A stretch of 64,000 bases of DNA, taken from Diplosphaera chodatii. Its lineage: Eukaryota; Chlorophyta; Trebouxiophyceae; Prasiolales; Stichococcaceae. This document shows positions 1-10,188 of this stretch, piece by piece (positions within the stretch are counted from its first letter, which is position 1; each line of letters opens with the position of its first letter). The notes beneath the pieces are model-generated. The model did not search any database. It saw nothing but the letters and a program-made list of their open reading frames with translations, and was not told the origin of the DNA. Position numbers and translations under genes: made by a program. The DNA is taken from the NCBI GenBank assembly GCA_032358165.1, contig JAALGY010000057.1, forward strand, positions 620,001 through 684,000. Direction: 5' to 3'.

Positions 1-156
1 TTTGAACAAACAGCATGGGTCATGACAACCCAAACAGATGTTTTGCATACAGTGGTCTGTGCTGTGTCGCAGGATGCCTGGTGACTGTGAGCGTATAAGG
101 GTCGCAATCCCATGACATATGCCAAACTGCATGCACCGCGGGCAACTACAGCACAC

Positions 157-2673
157 CTGGAGGCGTGCAGCCTCTGCCTCGGCCTTCTTGCGCCCCTTCG
201 TGAAAGCCGGAGGGTCCTTGCCACCAACCACCCCTCCCGACTGCATTGGTGAGTAACAGAGCAGGAAATGTGACAATATCTGGGTGACGGCTGCGTTTGC
301 ACAGCACTGCTGCGTCCACGAAGTTTACAACGCTACGTTGGCGATGCAGGTTGCAGCAGGGCCTTGCAGTAGCTCCTGTCTCGTGTGACCGGCAAGCTGG
401 GGGGCAGCATGGCTGCGTACTGCGTATACTGCGCATGCCTGTCTGCTGTTCAGGTGCACCCTGTACCAATCAAAACTTCCGGCTCACCTGGGCCAGGTAT
501 CTGTCATAGCACTCACGGCACATGCCATGTGCAAAGGCTGCTGTTGGCGCCTGCCCTCCAATAACATGCCCTGCGCAACGCAGTTACACTCAGGGCATGC
601 ACATCACTGTCCGGTGGTGGCTACCTCGTATATACTTTTGGGGACATATCCACTGCTGAAGCCATGTTGACAGCCAAGTAGCCGTGAAGTCATGGTGCTG
701 CAGAAAGCGCACCAATATGCTCGCATCCAGTGACCAGGGACTGGTCATCGCCGGCTGCCGCCCCATTGTCCCCGCCGTGCCACGTCAGCGCCAGCGGCTG
801 CTCCGCTCCCTCCAGCAGCCGCCGCTGCTCGCCCTCGATGAAAGTGCCATGCTCCTGGCGGGGGAGTCAATGATGAAGTGCCATCAACCGCTGAGTTCAT
901 CCAGTCTGCTCATCCTCTCCATCATGGCTGCTGTCCCTCCAACAACCTGCAAAAAAGCCGCTGCAGCATCATGTCCTCGTCCACTGCCTGGTGTGGCTCA
1001 CCCGCAGCTGCGTGTAGGTCAGCAGCCCGGCGTCGGTGCCGGCCAGCTCCTTCAGGCGGGTGGCAATGGTGGACACGCCCACGTGCACCACCTTCACCAC
1101 CTCCGCCTTGGTGCGCTGCAGGCCTGCACGGGAGGCGGACACTGTGTTGGCAGGGTGTCCCCAGTCCCCTGCAGATGTGAACAGTGACAAGCACCCCTTA
1201 CATGGCATGCGCAGGCATGCCGCGCAAAGCCAGGCGGGGAGCCGACTTCGAGGGGTTGAGACCAGCTGTGTAAACAGTTCAAAGCCAGTTGTTCCAGGTC
1301 TGATCAGGGTCCGTACCGTGGATGTGGAGGGCGATGAAGAGCGCGGCGCCGCACAGCCCGGCGGGCCGCCGCCCCGTCTGCATCCAGTCCCGCTTCATGG
1401 ACTTGATGAGCTGCAGCGCGGTGGCTGCCACCTCCTCCGACTTGGGCGCCCCCAGCGCCAGGCGGCTCGCGAAGCGGTGGATGTACAGCGACGGGTCAAC
1501 TGGCCTGTGTGAGACATTGCGCACATGGGAGCCAGCGACCACCTCTGAAGACAGGATGCGAACAGCCACAATGGGTCCAGCACTTTGACGGTCGTGACTG
1601 TGCTTGGAGTCTGCAGCGCACCGCTGGAAGATGGGCAGGTCATGCAGCCGCAGCAGCTGCGCCAGCTGCAGGAACACCGAGCCCAGCACGAACACATTGA
1701 CCTGCAGTGAATTAACGCAGTGCTGCAGGTCCAGCAGTACAACACTTCTGCCCTCTTTCTGAAGTGCACGTCGGTCCAGCAGTGTCTTACATCAGAGCAT
1801 GCAGCAGTGATGCACCTGCAGTGCGTCCGAGAAGTCGATGAGCATGTAGGGCTTCTCGTCCTGCCGGCACACGATGTACAGGCATGCTGCTGCCACCTGC
1901 AATGTCAGCCGACTGTTCGGCCGGTTGCCACCGAAGGCTGCTGTGCTGCAGTCTCACCTGACACGAACCATGATCAAACAGTGATCTCACCTGGTTCGTA
2001 CGGCGGCCTCGCGTGAAGTTGCGCTGCAGCGCGAGGCGGTACAGCCTGTGGGCGGCCTCCGTCATGTCGTCCCGCGGCCGGATGTTCAGCTGGCTCACCA
2101 GCAGCTGGATCTCGGTCTTGCCCCGCGCCAGGCTCTTCTCGTGCGAGTCGAACTGCACAGCAGCAGCATGACCTGTGCTGCTCCCTCTGCCAGGCTCCGC
2201 CAGCTGAGCTGTAGCGCTAATTCACCATTGCAGCCCAACCGAGCAAAGCGCTGCATTCCCAGACCATGATGACATTGCGCGGTCACATCACATCACTGAC
2301 TAGCAGTGACGGCTACCTGATGTCCATACACGCGGCCGCCAGCAATGCGGCCCATGCCGCGCGCCACTCCAGCCTCTGATACACGCTGCCCATCGACCGC
2401 TGACTCGCCGCCAGGACCCTTGGTGAAGGTGACGTCCGTTGCAAACGCGGCCTCGTCCAGCACGTTGCCGCACAGCGTGCAGACACTGCACAGTGCACCA
2501 TGATATGGGATCAGGTGCAAAACAGCATGGGGCCACTGCACCGTGACGTGCATCTACGTCCTGCAAAGGTAGACATGCAGGGGCAGTGCACTCCTCAAAT
2601 GCACTCACTCGAAGCCGGTGGCATCGTCCAGTTCCATCTCCACCTCATCCTTGCAGTTGTCGCACCACACCAT
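157..2673 (-). CDS. BRF1: Transcription factor IIIB subunit BRF1 (3' end outside window)
   Basis: BRF1 bridges TFIIIC, TBP and RNA polymerase III at tRNA and 5S genes in the nucleus. The start ATG is at 2673-2671 and opens the zinc ribbon MVWCDNC...VCTLCGNVLDE, split by an intron. Exons read 2673-2609, 2485-2317, 2152-1991, 1896-1816, 1701-1622, 1504-1317 and 1123-1002, all phase-consistent. The first cyclin fold holds LYRLALQRNFTRGRRT and AAACLYIVCR; the second holds DPSLYIHRFASRLALG and MKRDWMQTGRRPAGLCGAAL, which is diagnostic of BRF1 rather than TFIIB. A further exon from about 869 (HGTFIEGEQRRLLEG) has an uncertain donor. An exon at 240-157 carries DPPAFTKGRKKAEAEAARLQ, the conserved post-cyclin BRF1 motif, so the gene runs past base 1. 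Cyclin-fold family membership is seen directly; the function is inferred from homology. Confidence 0.9.
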
Positions 2674-3722
2674 GGCTGCTGGTGCGGTGTGCGGGCAGGG
2701 GCGCTAGGGCAGCCCTGCGGCGATGCTGCTGCTACCGCTGGCTGCTGTGCCTGGTGTGCTAAAGGCTGTCACGAGCTGGTCTCTGCACTCACATGACTAG
2801 TATGACACACCCAGAGCAGGGCCTCTTGCAGTCCAGGGGCTGCTGCCAAACGGTGCGAAACTTCATTTGCCAGCCAGTTGCGGTGGCGCTCACAGCAGAC
2901 AAGGCAACCGTCTGTGGACCGATCGGCAACGCAGTGCAGTCAAGCAATGTACCGCGTGTACAACACGTTGCACTTTCCTGTCAATTTGTTCATGCCGCGA
3001 CAAACTGTTTGCATGAAGGTGAGTTGAAAGCAGGCACACTAATCATGACACGTGCAGCGTGACAACGAGTGGCCATCGATTGCGCGCTGTGTGCCGCTTG
3101 ATTGCCAGCTCGAGTGCTCCACAGGTTCAAGGCTTGCAGGCACTCCGCCTCTTTGCCAATGCACAGGGTTGCGGACAATCGTGAGTGAAACTCCCTCGCT
3201 GTGAGCTGCACCCCAGCTTCGCTTGTGCTGTTTCCTCAGGGGCAGTAGGATATCCTGTCTCGTCCCAATCCAAGTTATTTGGAGGCGTGGGCGTCCCAGA
3301 TTCGCAGCTGCTGTAACAGCTTGCTGCGTGGGACCGCAGATCTCGAACTCAGCTGCCGGATCGGAGGGTGGCGCAACTTCCGATACCTTGTATCGGCGCT
3401 GTGCAGGTGCGCGTTCAATCTGTTGCCCTGATTCATCCTCACCAGTACATGCTTTGATCAGCTGACCCCTCTTAGCCCTCCGCAGCAGCCGTTGGTACGA
3501 TTCGCATACCCATTGAGTGCATGCAAGTGCAACAGCTTGAAACAGGGACCATATCCCCAGGGACAGTGTGCCTTGCACCAAGCAGAACGTGACAGCGGTC
3601 TATCCAACAGTTCTTTGAGTTGCTAGGCAAAATTCCCACCATGGCTTATGATGCGGTAGCCGGCAGGTGTTACGGTATGCAGGTCAAGGTAATCTACTTT
3701 GTGTTATTTGGATGCCGCAGGC
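2674..3722. promoter_or_regulatory. Divergent BRF1/TRP-channel intergenic region
   Basis: About 1.05 kb separates the divergent BRF1 and TRP-channel start codons, so it must hold both promoters and 5' UTRs. I see no convincing TATA box, repeat or conserved exon. A 180-codon open frame on the minus strand (3581-3039) starts at TTG, lacks recognisable motifs and is not called as a gene. Confidence 0.4.
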
Positions 3723-6700
3723 ATGTCTGAGTACTACTCGGAGCCCCTGCTGGGGTCGGAGCAGCAGGGCCGGGCTGCAGATGGGCAGCAAGATCAGGTG
3801 CGCCTCCGTCATAGGCATACCAAGGCAGCACCTCAGGACAGCACTTGTTGCCAGCGCCAACGGAGTGATCCACCATGCATCTGGCGCTGCAAAGCACTTG
3901 GCCGCGACTATGAATCCAGGAAGACCTTCCATCCCGGGTCGATATCCTTTTGGTGTCCAATCTGTACTGGTGTGCAATCTGGACAGGATGACATTGAGCA
4001 GCGACTGGAGGAGGGCCTCAACACATCGGACCCGGTGGACTTTGAGGACCTGCTGCGCACCAAGCCCGACCAGGTCATCAGCTACCTGGCCGACAAGGGC
4101 ACCAGGAAGCTGGGCTCCTTCGTCACGGAGGTGACCCGGGCTGCAGTTCATCTAGGGAAAGTGCTGCCTAATGATCGGCTCTGAGCGCTCTGTGTGCCAT
4201 ATTGGCTGTGCTCGCCACAGCAGACCCCGCTGACTGCAGATGTTGTTCGCATCGTGTTGCACAGCGTGCACGCATGCATGCATGCATACACGCTTTTGTC
4301 ATGGCTGCGCTCTGCTTGCTTACTGCTACCCGCTGACACCTGAACAGGACACCGAGGTGCTGCCGCTGATCAAGGACGATTCTTCCGTCTGGACTTTTGG
4401 CGCAAACACCATGAACGTGGACTACGATGCGCGCTGGAAGCAGTACCTGGCAGAGGACAACTTCAAGGCCAAGGGTGCGGCGGCAGCTGGATTAACTGTG
4501 CTGCTGCTGCACCTTCATGCTGCATGCATGGCATAAGGTGCACGCGACCATGTTGACGAGATGCGCCGTGTTGCAGAGCGCCTGATGCCTCTCGACATTG
4601 GGCCGCAGGCTTCCCCAGCAAGGTGGAGTGCGAGGCGCATGTGGTGGCGATCAAGAATGCGGCGCTGCCCGGCGACCGGGGCGTCCTAAACCCGCTGCTG
4701 GAGAAGTGGCAGGACGGGGTGAGCACACATGCTGCTGGGATATGAGCCAGGGCCGTACAAACAGGACCTAATCCGCAGCAAAATCAGAGTGCCCTGCCTT
4801 AAGTAGCCAAGCTCCTGTCGTGCAGGCTGTCGCGACGCAGGTGTTTGGGCTGCCAGCGGTGCAGGCCGTCATCCAGTTCAAGTGGGGTGAGGCATGCTCC
4901 ACATGCATGGCTCAGGCATGCTCCGCATGCATGGCGCACACCATCAACAGTGACATGCTGCATCATGCAGAGCATCATCCAACAAGCCCTTGCACGCAGT
5001 GGAAGCAATGAGCTGACTTTTCAGATATGTGCGGTTTGCAGACAAGTGGGCACGCCGTGTGCTCATCCAGGAGTTCATTTTCTATTTGATATGGCTGATC
5101 GCATTCCAGGTGGGAAGTGCATGCTATATACTGCAGAGTTCAGCATTCCCTCAGTTATGAATAGCCGTGCACCCATGTTGAGGCTGGCTGCTGTACGACG
5201 TCTGGGTCGTTCAGGTGTGTGCAAGGGGTGTGCTTCCTGCGATGCAGGTGTTCATCATCGCGTTCCAAGACGAGGATCTGGAGCTGTCATTCAAGGAGCT
5301 GGTCCACACGCAGCGTGGCATCACCACCGTGACAGCCCTCATTGTTTCGCTCTGCGGGATGGCGCCATTCATCTACATTGAGGTAGAGACGCCATACTGC
5401 AACCACATGGCTGTTCTGCTGCCCGACAAGTGCCTCACTGTTTGTCTTTGTGCAGCTATATGGTCGCACCATCCCATGACACGTTGCCCGTCCCGGGCGC
5501 TGCTGCACTTCACCTGCCAGGACCTGTAGTGCATGTCAATCGGCATGTGAAGCTGATTTGCTTTGGCCACGCAGATATGCACGCTAGCACAGTACGGACC
5601 AGGCCGCTGGCTGTCCGCTTGGAACATCATCGACATCTGCACTTACGTCTTCCAGATCCTGATCAGCATTGCATACTTCGGCAGGTGCGCAACCTCGCAC
5701 TTGTTGTAGAGTGGAGCTGCATGTTGACAGCAGCAGATACCATTGCTTGGCTTGCGCAGCGGATGTGTGTGCTGTGTCCGGCTCAGGACTGAATCCTGCT
5801 GATACACAGGTGGCAGCTGAAGTCGGATGCGCTCAGCATACTGTCAGCCCTGCAGGCATGCTGACATGTCCCGTTATTGATTGCCGTTCAACCGCTGTTG
5901 TGACAGAGCGGAGACACATGCCTCAGATGGTAGCCTATCTGTGGAGAACGGCTCTGTTTACGGTGGCAATGTGGCACGATGGTGCATCTGTGCCCGTGTC
6001 TGCAGGTCCTTCTGCTGTGGTGGCGGGTGCAATACTTTGCCCGAGCATTCCAGAACACCCGCAACACCTTCCTGAACACCCTGGTGGCGGTTACCAAAGA
6101 CGTCTGGCCCTTCCTTATCCTGCTGCTCCTCACGCTGTGGGGCTTTGCGGGTGCGCTCTCCGTTGTCGCCGCACGCTGCGACGTCCTGCACAGCTCACGA
6201 CGCTCTCCCTGTATCTAGCAACTGGTGCTGACCTGCTGATTCTCTGGTGCTCCCGCTGTGCAGGTGCCTTCTACATTCTGTTCAGGTCTTCCTTCCTGCT
6301 ATGTTGCCTTGCGGTGTCACTTACCTTTTCACCAGGGAACAAGCAACGAATGTCTATTGCTGATAGCGTCGTTGTGTCGTATATCGCAGAGATGAGCAGG
6401 GGACTGACAAGTTTGACAACCCATGGTACGTGGACTGAGAATGCGTGTCCATCCCTGAGACCAGCATCGATGGCAATGTCAGTGCACTGGATATTGTCTG
6501 ATATCACATGGCCACCTGCAATGCAGGCATGCAATCACATCAGTCTTCACGCTCATGATGGGAGGTGTGCCTTGCGTCATGCAAACCGAGTCATGCAAAC
6601 AACTTGTCAGACTACTATGGCACTGTTGTGCACAGCTGTTGCTGCTCGTCAGCTGCGATGTACTGACGGCTGTACATTGAGTGCAGACATCGATGTGGAT

Positions 6701-7953
6701 CTCTTCTACAACAGCAAGAAGCCTATTATTGGGTATGGAGGTTCTGTAATTGCTATGTTATCAATACTGCTCAATGGTACATCGGGTGTCACTGACACGC
6801 TGCAGTTGTTAGTAGGCTGAATCATGTCCTGTGGTTACGACTGCAGAGTCATCCTGCTAATCGTCTTCCTGTTCGCCATGTCGATGGTGCTGCTGAACCT
6901 GCTAATTGCGCTCATGAGCGACGCTGCTGCTAAGGTAAGACGCAGCTTTGTCAGGCCTATCTTACCGCACGCTAACAAGTCTTTTTGGGTAATGTGTCTG
7001 TCGACCCAGCTGCCATCAGCATCGTAAAGCTCAACATACCGCTGCTGCCACAGTAATGGGACGCCATTCCCTTATACTACACGCTGAAAGCTGATGTGCT
7101 TGCAGGCGTCGGATGATGATGGCACAAAGTTCCTGTGCTCCAAGGCGGAGCTGATCGACGAGCTGGAGTCCAGCCTGCCCTCCTTTATGCGCGGCAACGA
7201 CTGGTGCGAACCCCCTTTGCTGTGCACCCACCTGGGAACACCAGCTTGACTGTCGGCATTCCGCCTGTTGGCATGCATGTAACACGTCGCGGCGGGCAGC
7301 CACTGCAGAGCACCGAGAAGTCGACTTGTGGTCAATTCGTCCGATCGACTTGGATGTGGCTCTGATGTGGCTGCCTGTCTGGCTGTGCCACACACACGTT
7401 GAGTAGCCTGCCGCAGTGCCTGGCATGGCGGCAAACGAGCCCATATACTGGGTACTCTGTCATCAACCCCGCTCTGCGGCGCCGCAGGTACCCGGCGCAC
7501 ATCCACATCCTGAAGGTGAACCCCGATTCGCGGGACCGGGTGCAGGCCGGCAAGCTGTGGGGTGCGGAGTCCAAGAAGGGCGGCGGCCAGGAGGACGAGG
7601 GCCCTGAGGGCGACGAGGTGGGTCTAGGGTTTTCAAGCCCCGTACCTTGCGGGGCGCAACCTGCGGTGAAGCTACACGAACTGCCGTGGTCATCTTCTGC
7701 TGATGACTCAGACTCTGCGAGTGTCGTCGATGCATCTGTGACGGATGAGCTGCTTTCAAAGGGTGTCTTGCTGCACCTGCAGGGCCTGGTGGCGATGGTG
7801 AAGGGTCTGCGCAGCGAGATCGGCGAGCTCAAGTCGCTGCTGAGTGCGCAGCATGGCAATGGTGACGGGAAGCAGCAGGGCCTCATCGGCGGGGCCATCA
7901 GCTCGGCTGCCAACATGCTGCCCAGCATCCCCGGCGTCAGCAGCCACAAGTGA
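3723..7953 (+). CDS. TRP-family cation channel (ion transport domain, 6 TM)
   Basis: Nineteen phase-consistent exons give about 545 residues: 3723-3797, 3987-4130, 4348-4474, 4609-4718, 4826-4886, 5042-5109, 5248-5382, 5593-5684, 5810-5855, 6006-6150, 6264-6285, 6336-6351, 6400-6425, 6527-6564, 6687-6732, 6847-6934, 7106-7203, 7488-7617 and 7783-7953. The N-terminus is soluble (about 175 residues, no ankyrin repeats seen) and ends in PAVQAVIQFKW. S1 is FIFYLIWLIAF, S2 follows GITTVTALIV, S3 is ICTYVFQILISIAYF, S4-S5 holds LLLWWRVQYFARAF and FLILLLLTLWGF. The pore reads FTLMMGDIDVDLF, like a TRP/polycystin filter, and S6 is LFAMSMVLLNLLIALMSDAA. The C-tail ends in a short helix (VKGLRSEIGELKSLL). 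It would sit in a membrane as a Ca2+-permeable channel; ion selectivity is inferred. The intron at 5856 starts with GC, and exon 12 is only 16 nt. Confidence 0.85.
4891..4938. repeat. Tandem 24-bp repeat in TRP intron 5
   Basis: Two adjacent 24-bp copies (4891-4914 and 4915-4938) differ at two positions. Each contains GCATGC-like palindromic cores. They lie just after the donor of exon 5 and are non-coding in the gene model. Confidence 0.8.
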
Positions 7954-8576
7954 TGCGGGACGTGCTGCGACAAGATGTCCGTTCATCAGCAAACATGAGG
8001 GTTTTCAGCTCCTGTGATATGGCGCAGCGACGCATGCTTTAGTGCCCGCTGCTCACACACATGCAATAGCTGGGCGACTGGGCTTGCCCATCTTGCGAGC
8101 ATCATGTAGCTAGCCCCGACTGTATTGCGCATCGACGATTGGACGGGACACCATTCATACATTGTTCAAAGGGAGGTTTGGGATGCCTGATGAGTGGTAG
8201 GTTTAGGACAGGTCCTCGAAGTTGCTTCGAAGTCACGGGAGACAAGTCCAAGATGCTGGCCATGACCTGTGATGCTGTCATCTGGTCTATAGCCACGACC
8301 ACTGCCGCTCTGGAAAGAAGACACTTGCTTGCATGGTGCAACAGCACATGCAACACTTGACACTCTGCGAAGCCAGCTGGAGACATTGGCGAGATCCTAG
8401 GACGGGTAGATCACCCAAGTCAGACACTGTCAGCAGGTCTTTGCATTGCTGTCTGAACTTGCAAGGACAGCTTTGCCATGAGCTTGGCAAACGTGCTTGC
8501 CTGGTGACTCATGTGCAGCCAGTAGTTCAACATATTGCGGCTGGTGTTCCGACGTAAGACACAACCAGGGCGCATC
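7954..8576. other. Intergenic region after TRP channel
   Basis: This 620-bp stretch holds the 3' UTR of the TRP channel and the upstream region of the Ser-rich gene. Short open frames exist on both strands but none has a recognisable motif, and no repeat or promoter element stands out. Confidence 0.3.
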
Positions 8577-9653
8577 ATGGCCGTGATGCTTGATGTTAGC
8601 GGCGCAGTCTGCCGCACGCATTCTTGGCCTGTGCATGGCGCGAAGCGGGTCGCTCCACCTCAACGGCCGGCACCGCCATCACCAGACAGGGTACGGCGCT
8701 GTGCCAGAGTGTGCATCACAGCAGCCAGAAGCGATGATGGCTACAACAGCAGTAGCCGCAACCGCATTGGTCGCTCCATGGATGACAATGCATCCACTGA
8801 CGAACCGTGGTGGAAGATGTGGCTGCCCGGGCAGCGCCAGGCCCAGCCAACCCGGGGGAAGAAGCGCGCCGGTAACTCGCTCAGCGGCAAGTACCACGCC
8901 GGACGCTCAGCGGGCGCTGGCAAGTCGGGCACAGTCGGCCGCCCAACCTCCGGCAGGGACGCAGCAGGAAGGACTGGCAGGGTACAGCCGACAAGCCCCA
9001 AGGGGTCCAGGGGTGGCGGCGGCACAGCAGACGCCAAGAGGACCAGCCCGTCCCGGCTTCCGCCATCCCGCAGCTCGTCCATGGCTCCCAGCTATGACTC
9101 CACGCCGGCACACGACGGCTCAGTGGTTGACGCCGACTCCTGGATGCTGTTCAACAACATCCCCACCGACTGGCAGGACAGCCATGACGACGAGGCAGAA
9201 CACTGCGAGGATGCCAGCGGGGAGAAGGAGATTCCCGGCACTGGCAACAGGACAACAAAGGAGGATGGCAGCTGGTCCGAGGGCCCAGCCGGGGCGTCCC
9301 CAGTGCCTGATGATGCCAGTGCAAGTGACATGAACACCAGTGCAAATGCGAATGAAAGCAGCAGTGGCAATTTCGTTGACGTCAGCGCCAGCAGGCAAGC
9401 CGAGAGCATTGATGACAGCGCCACCACCGTCAGTATCAGCGGCAGCCACAGCAGCCAAGACACCAGGAGCCACACCAGCCAAGACACCAGCAGCAGCCAC
9501 AGCAGCGGCTTGGACAGAGCCAGCAGCCACCACTCACACGACACCAGCACCTACGACACCAGCTCGTATGACGCCAGCTCATATGATGCCGGCTCATGTG
9601 ACTCGGGCGGCGGCGACAGCGGCGGCGGCGGCGATGACGGTGGAGGTGACTGA
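8577..9653 (+). CDS. Intronless Ser/Asp-rich protein with plastid-like N-terminus, function unknown
   Basis: A single open frame from ATG 8577 to TGA 9651-9653 codes for 358 residues; the same frame is open 14 codons further upstream but from a poor start. The first roughly 65 residues are rich in Arg, Ala, Ser and Pro with few acids (start MAVMLDVSGAV), as in chloroplast transit peptides. The middle is basic and Gly/Pro/Ser-rich. The last 120 residues are low-complexity with imperfect repeats of SSQDT, HTSQDT, YDTSSYDASSYDA, then Gly/Asp runs (GGGDSGGGGDDGGGD). Long uninterrupted coding s unusual among its intron-rich neighbours. I do not recognise a family. Codon-periodic, biased composition on this strand supports real coding; disordered structure is inferred. 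Confidence 0.6.
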   Translation: MAVMLDVSGAVCRTHSWPVHGAKRVAPPQRPAPPSPDRVRRCARVCITAARSDDGYNSSSRNRIGRSMDDNASTDEPWWKMWLPGQRQAQPTRGKKRAGNSLSGKYHAGRSAGAGKSGTVGRPTSGRDAAGRTGRVQPTSPKGSRGGGGTADAKRTSPSRLPPSRSSSMAPSYDSTPAHDGSVVDADSWMLFNNIPTDWQDSHDDEAEHCEDASGEKEIPGTGNRTTKEDGSWSEGPAGASPVPDDASASDMNTSANANESSSGNFVDVSASRQAESIDDSATTVSISGSHSSQDTRSHTSQDTSSSHSSGLDRASSHHSHDTSTYDTSSYDASSYDAGSCDSGGGDSGGGGDDGGGD

Positions 9654-10188
9654 CGCGCACGGCCCAAGCGGCTTACTGACCTGCTCATCTGTGGGCTAAA
9701 TATTGTAGTAAAGGACCCGCACAACGGTGGCAGACGACTAGGCTAACGACGTGAAGTGGTGTATATTACCGAATTTAAGTTTTGATGGTTTGGGGCCAGC
9801 ACAGAGGTTTGATATACAGTCCGAGCAGCACAGCATTCCGTGTAGACATTCAGCTGAGGTGACGCAGTTCGTGGTGATTAGCTAACAATCAAGTGGGGAC
9901 AACAAGGTGGTCGTGCCTAGACAACAGGTTTGCTACAAGCTGGGGCAGAGTGTGCAATGGGTCATCGTCATGGTGTATGCTGGACTCGGCACGGCCAGCT
10001 TCCAAACAACTGCTTGTCCACAACAATACCAATTGAATCCCAGGGCGCACGCTGATGAATGAAGGCAAGGATGCTCCAACTGTAACCAAAAGCAATGGCG
10101 ACAAAGAATGCGGCATGAACTTCTGACGAACCGGACTTCGAAATTTCATCCAAGCAATGTACACTGTCGACCACACATGAACAACCCA
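9654..10188. other. Convergent 3' region
   Basis: This 535-bp gap lies between the stops of two convergent genes and is AT-richer than the coding DNA around it. It probably holds both 3' UTRs. I see no gene or repeat in it. Confidence 0.4.

Noticed and set aside
3039..3581. 180-codon minus-strand open frame between BRF1 and the TRP channel
   Set aside because: It begins at TTG, has no family motif and lies in a divergent promoter region.
5669..6820. 383-codon plus-strand open frame within the TRP gene
   Set aside because: It reads through introns in a frame different from the phased channel exons; residues are not family-like.
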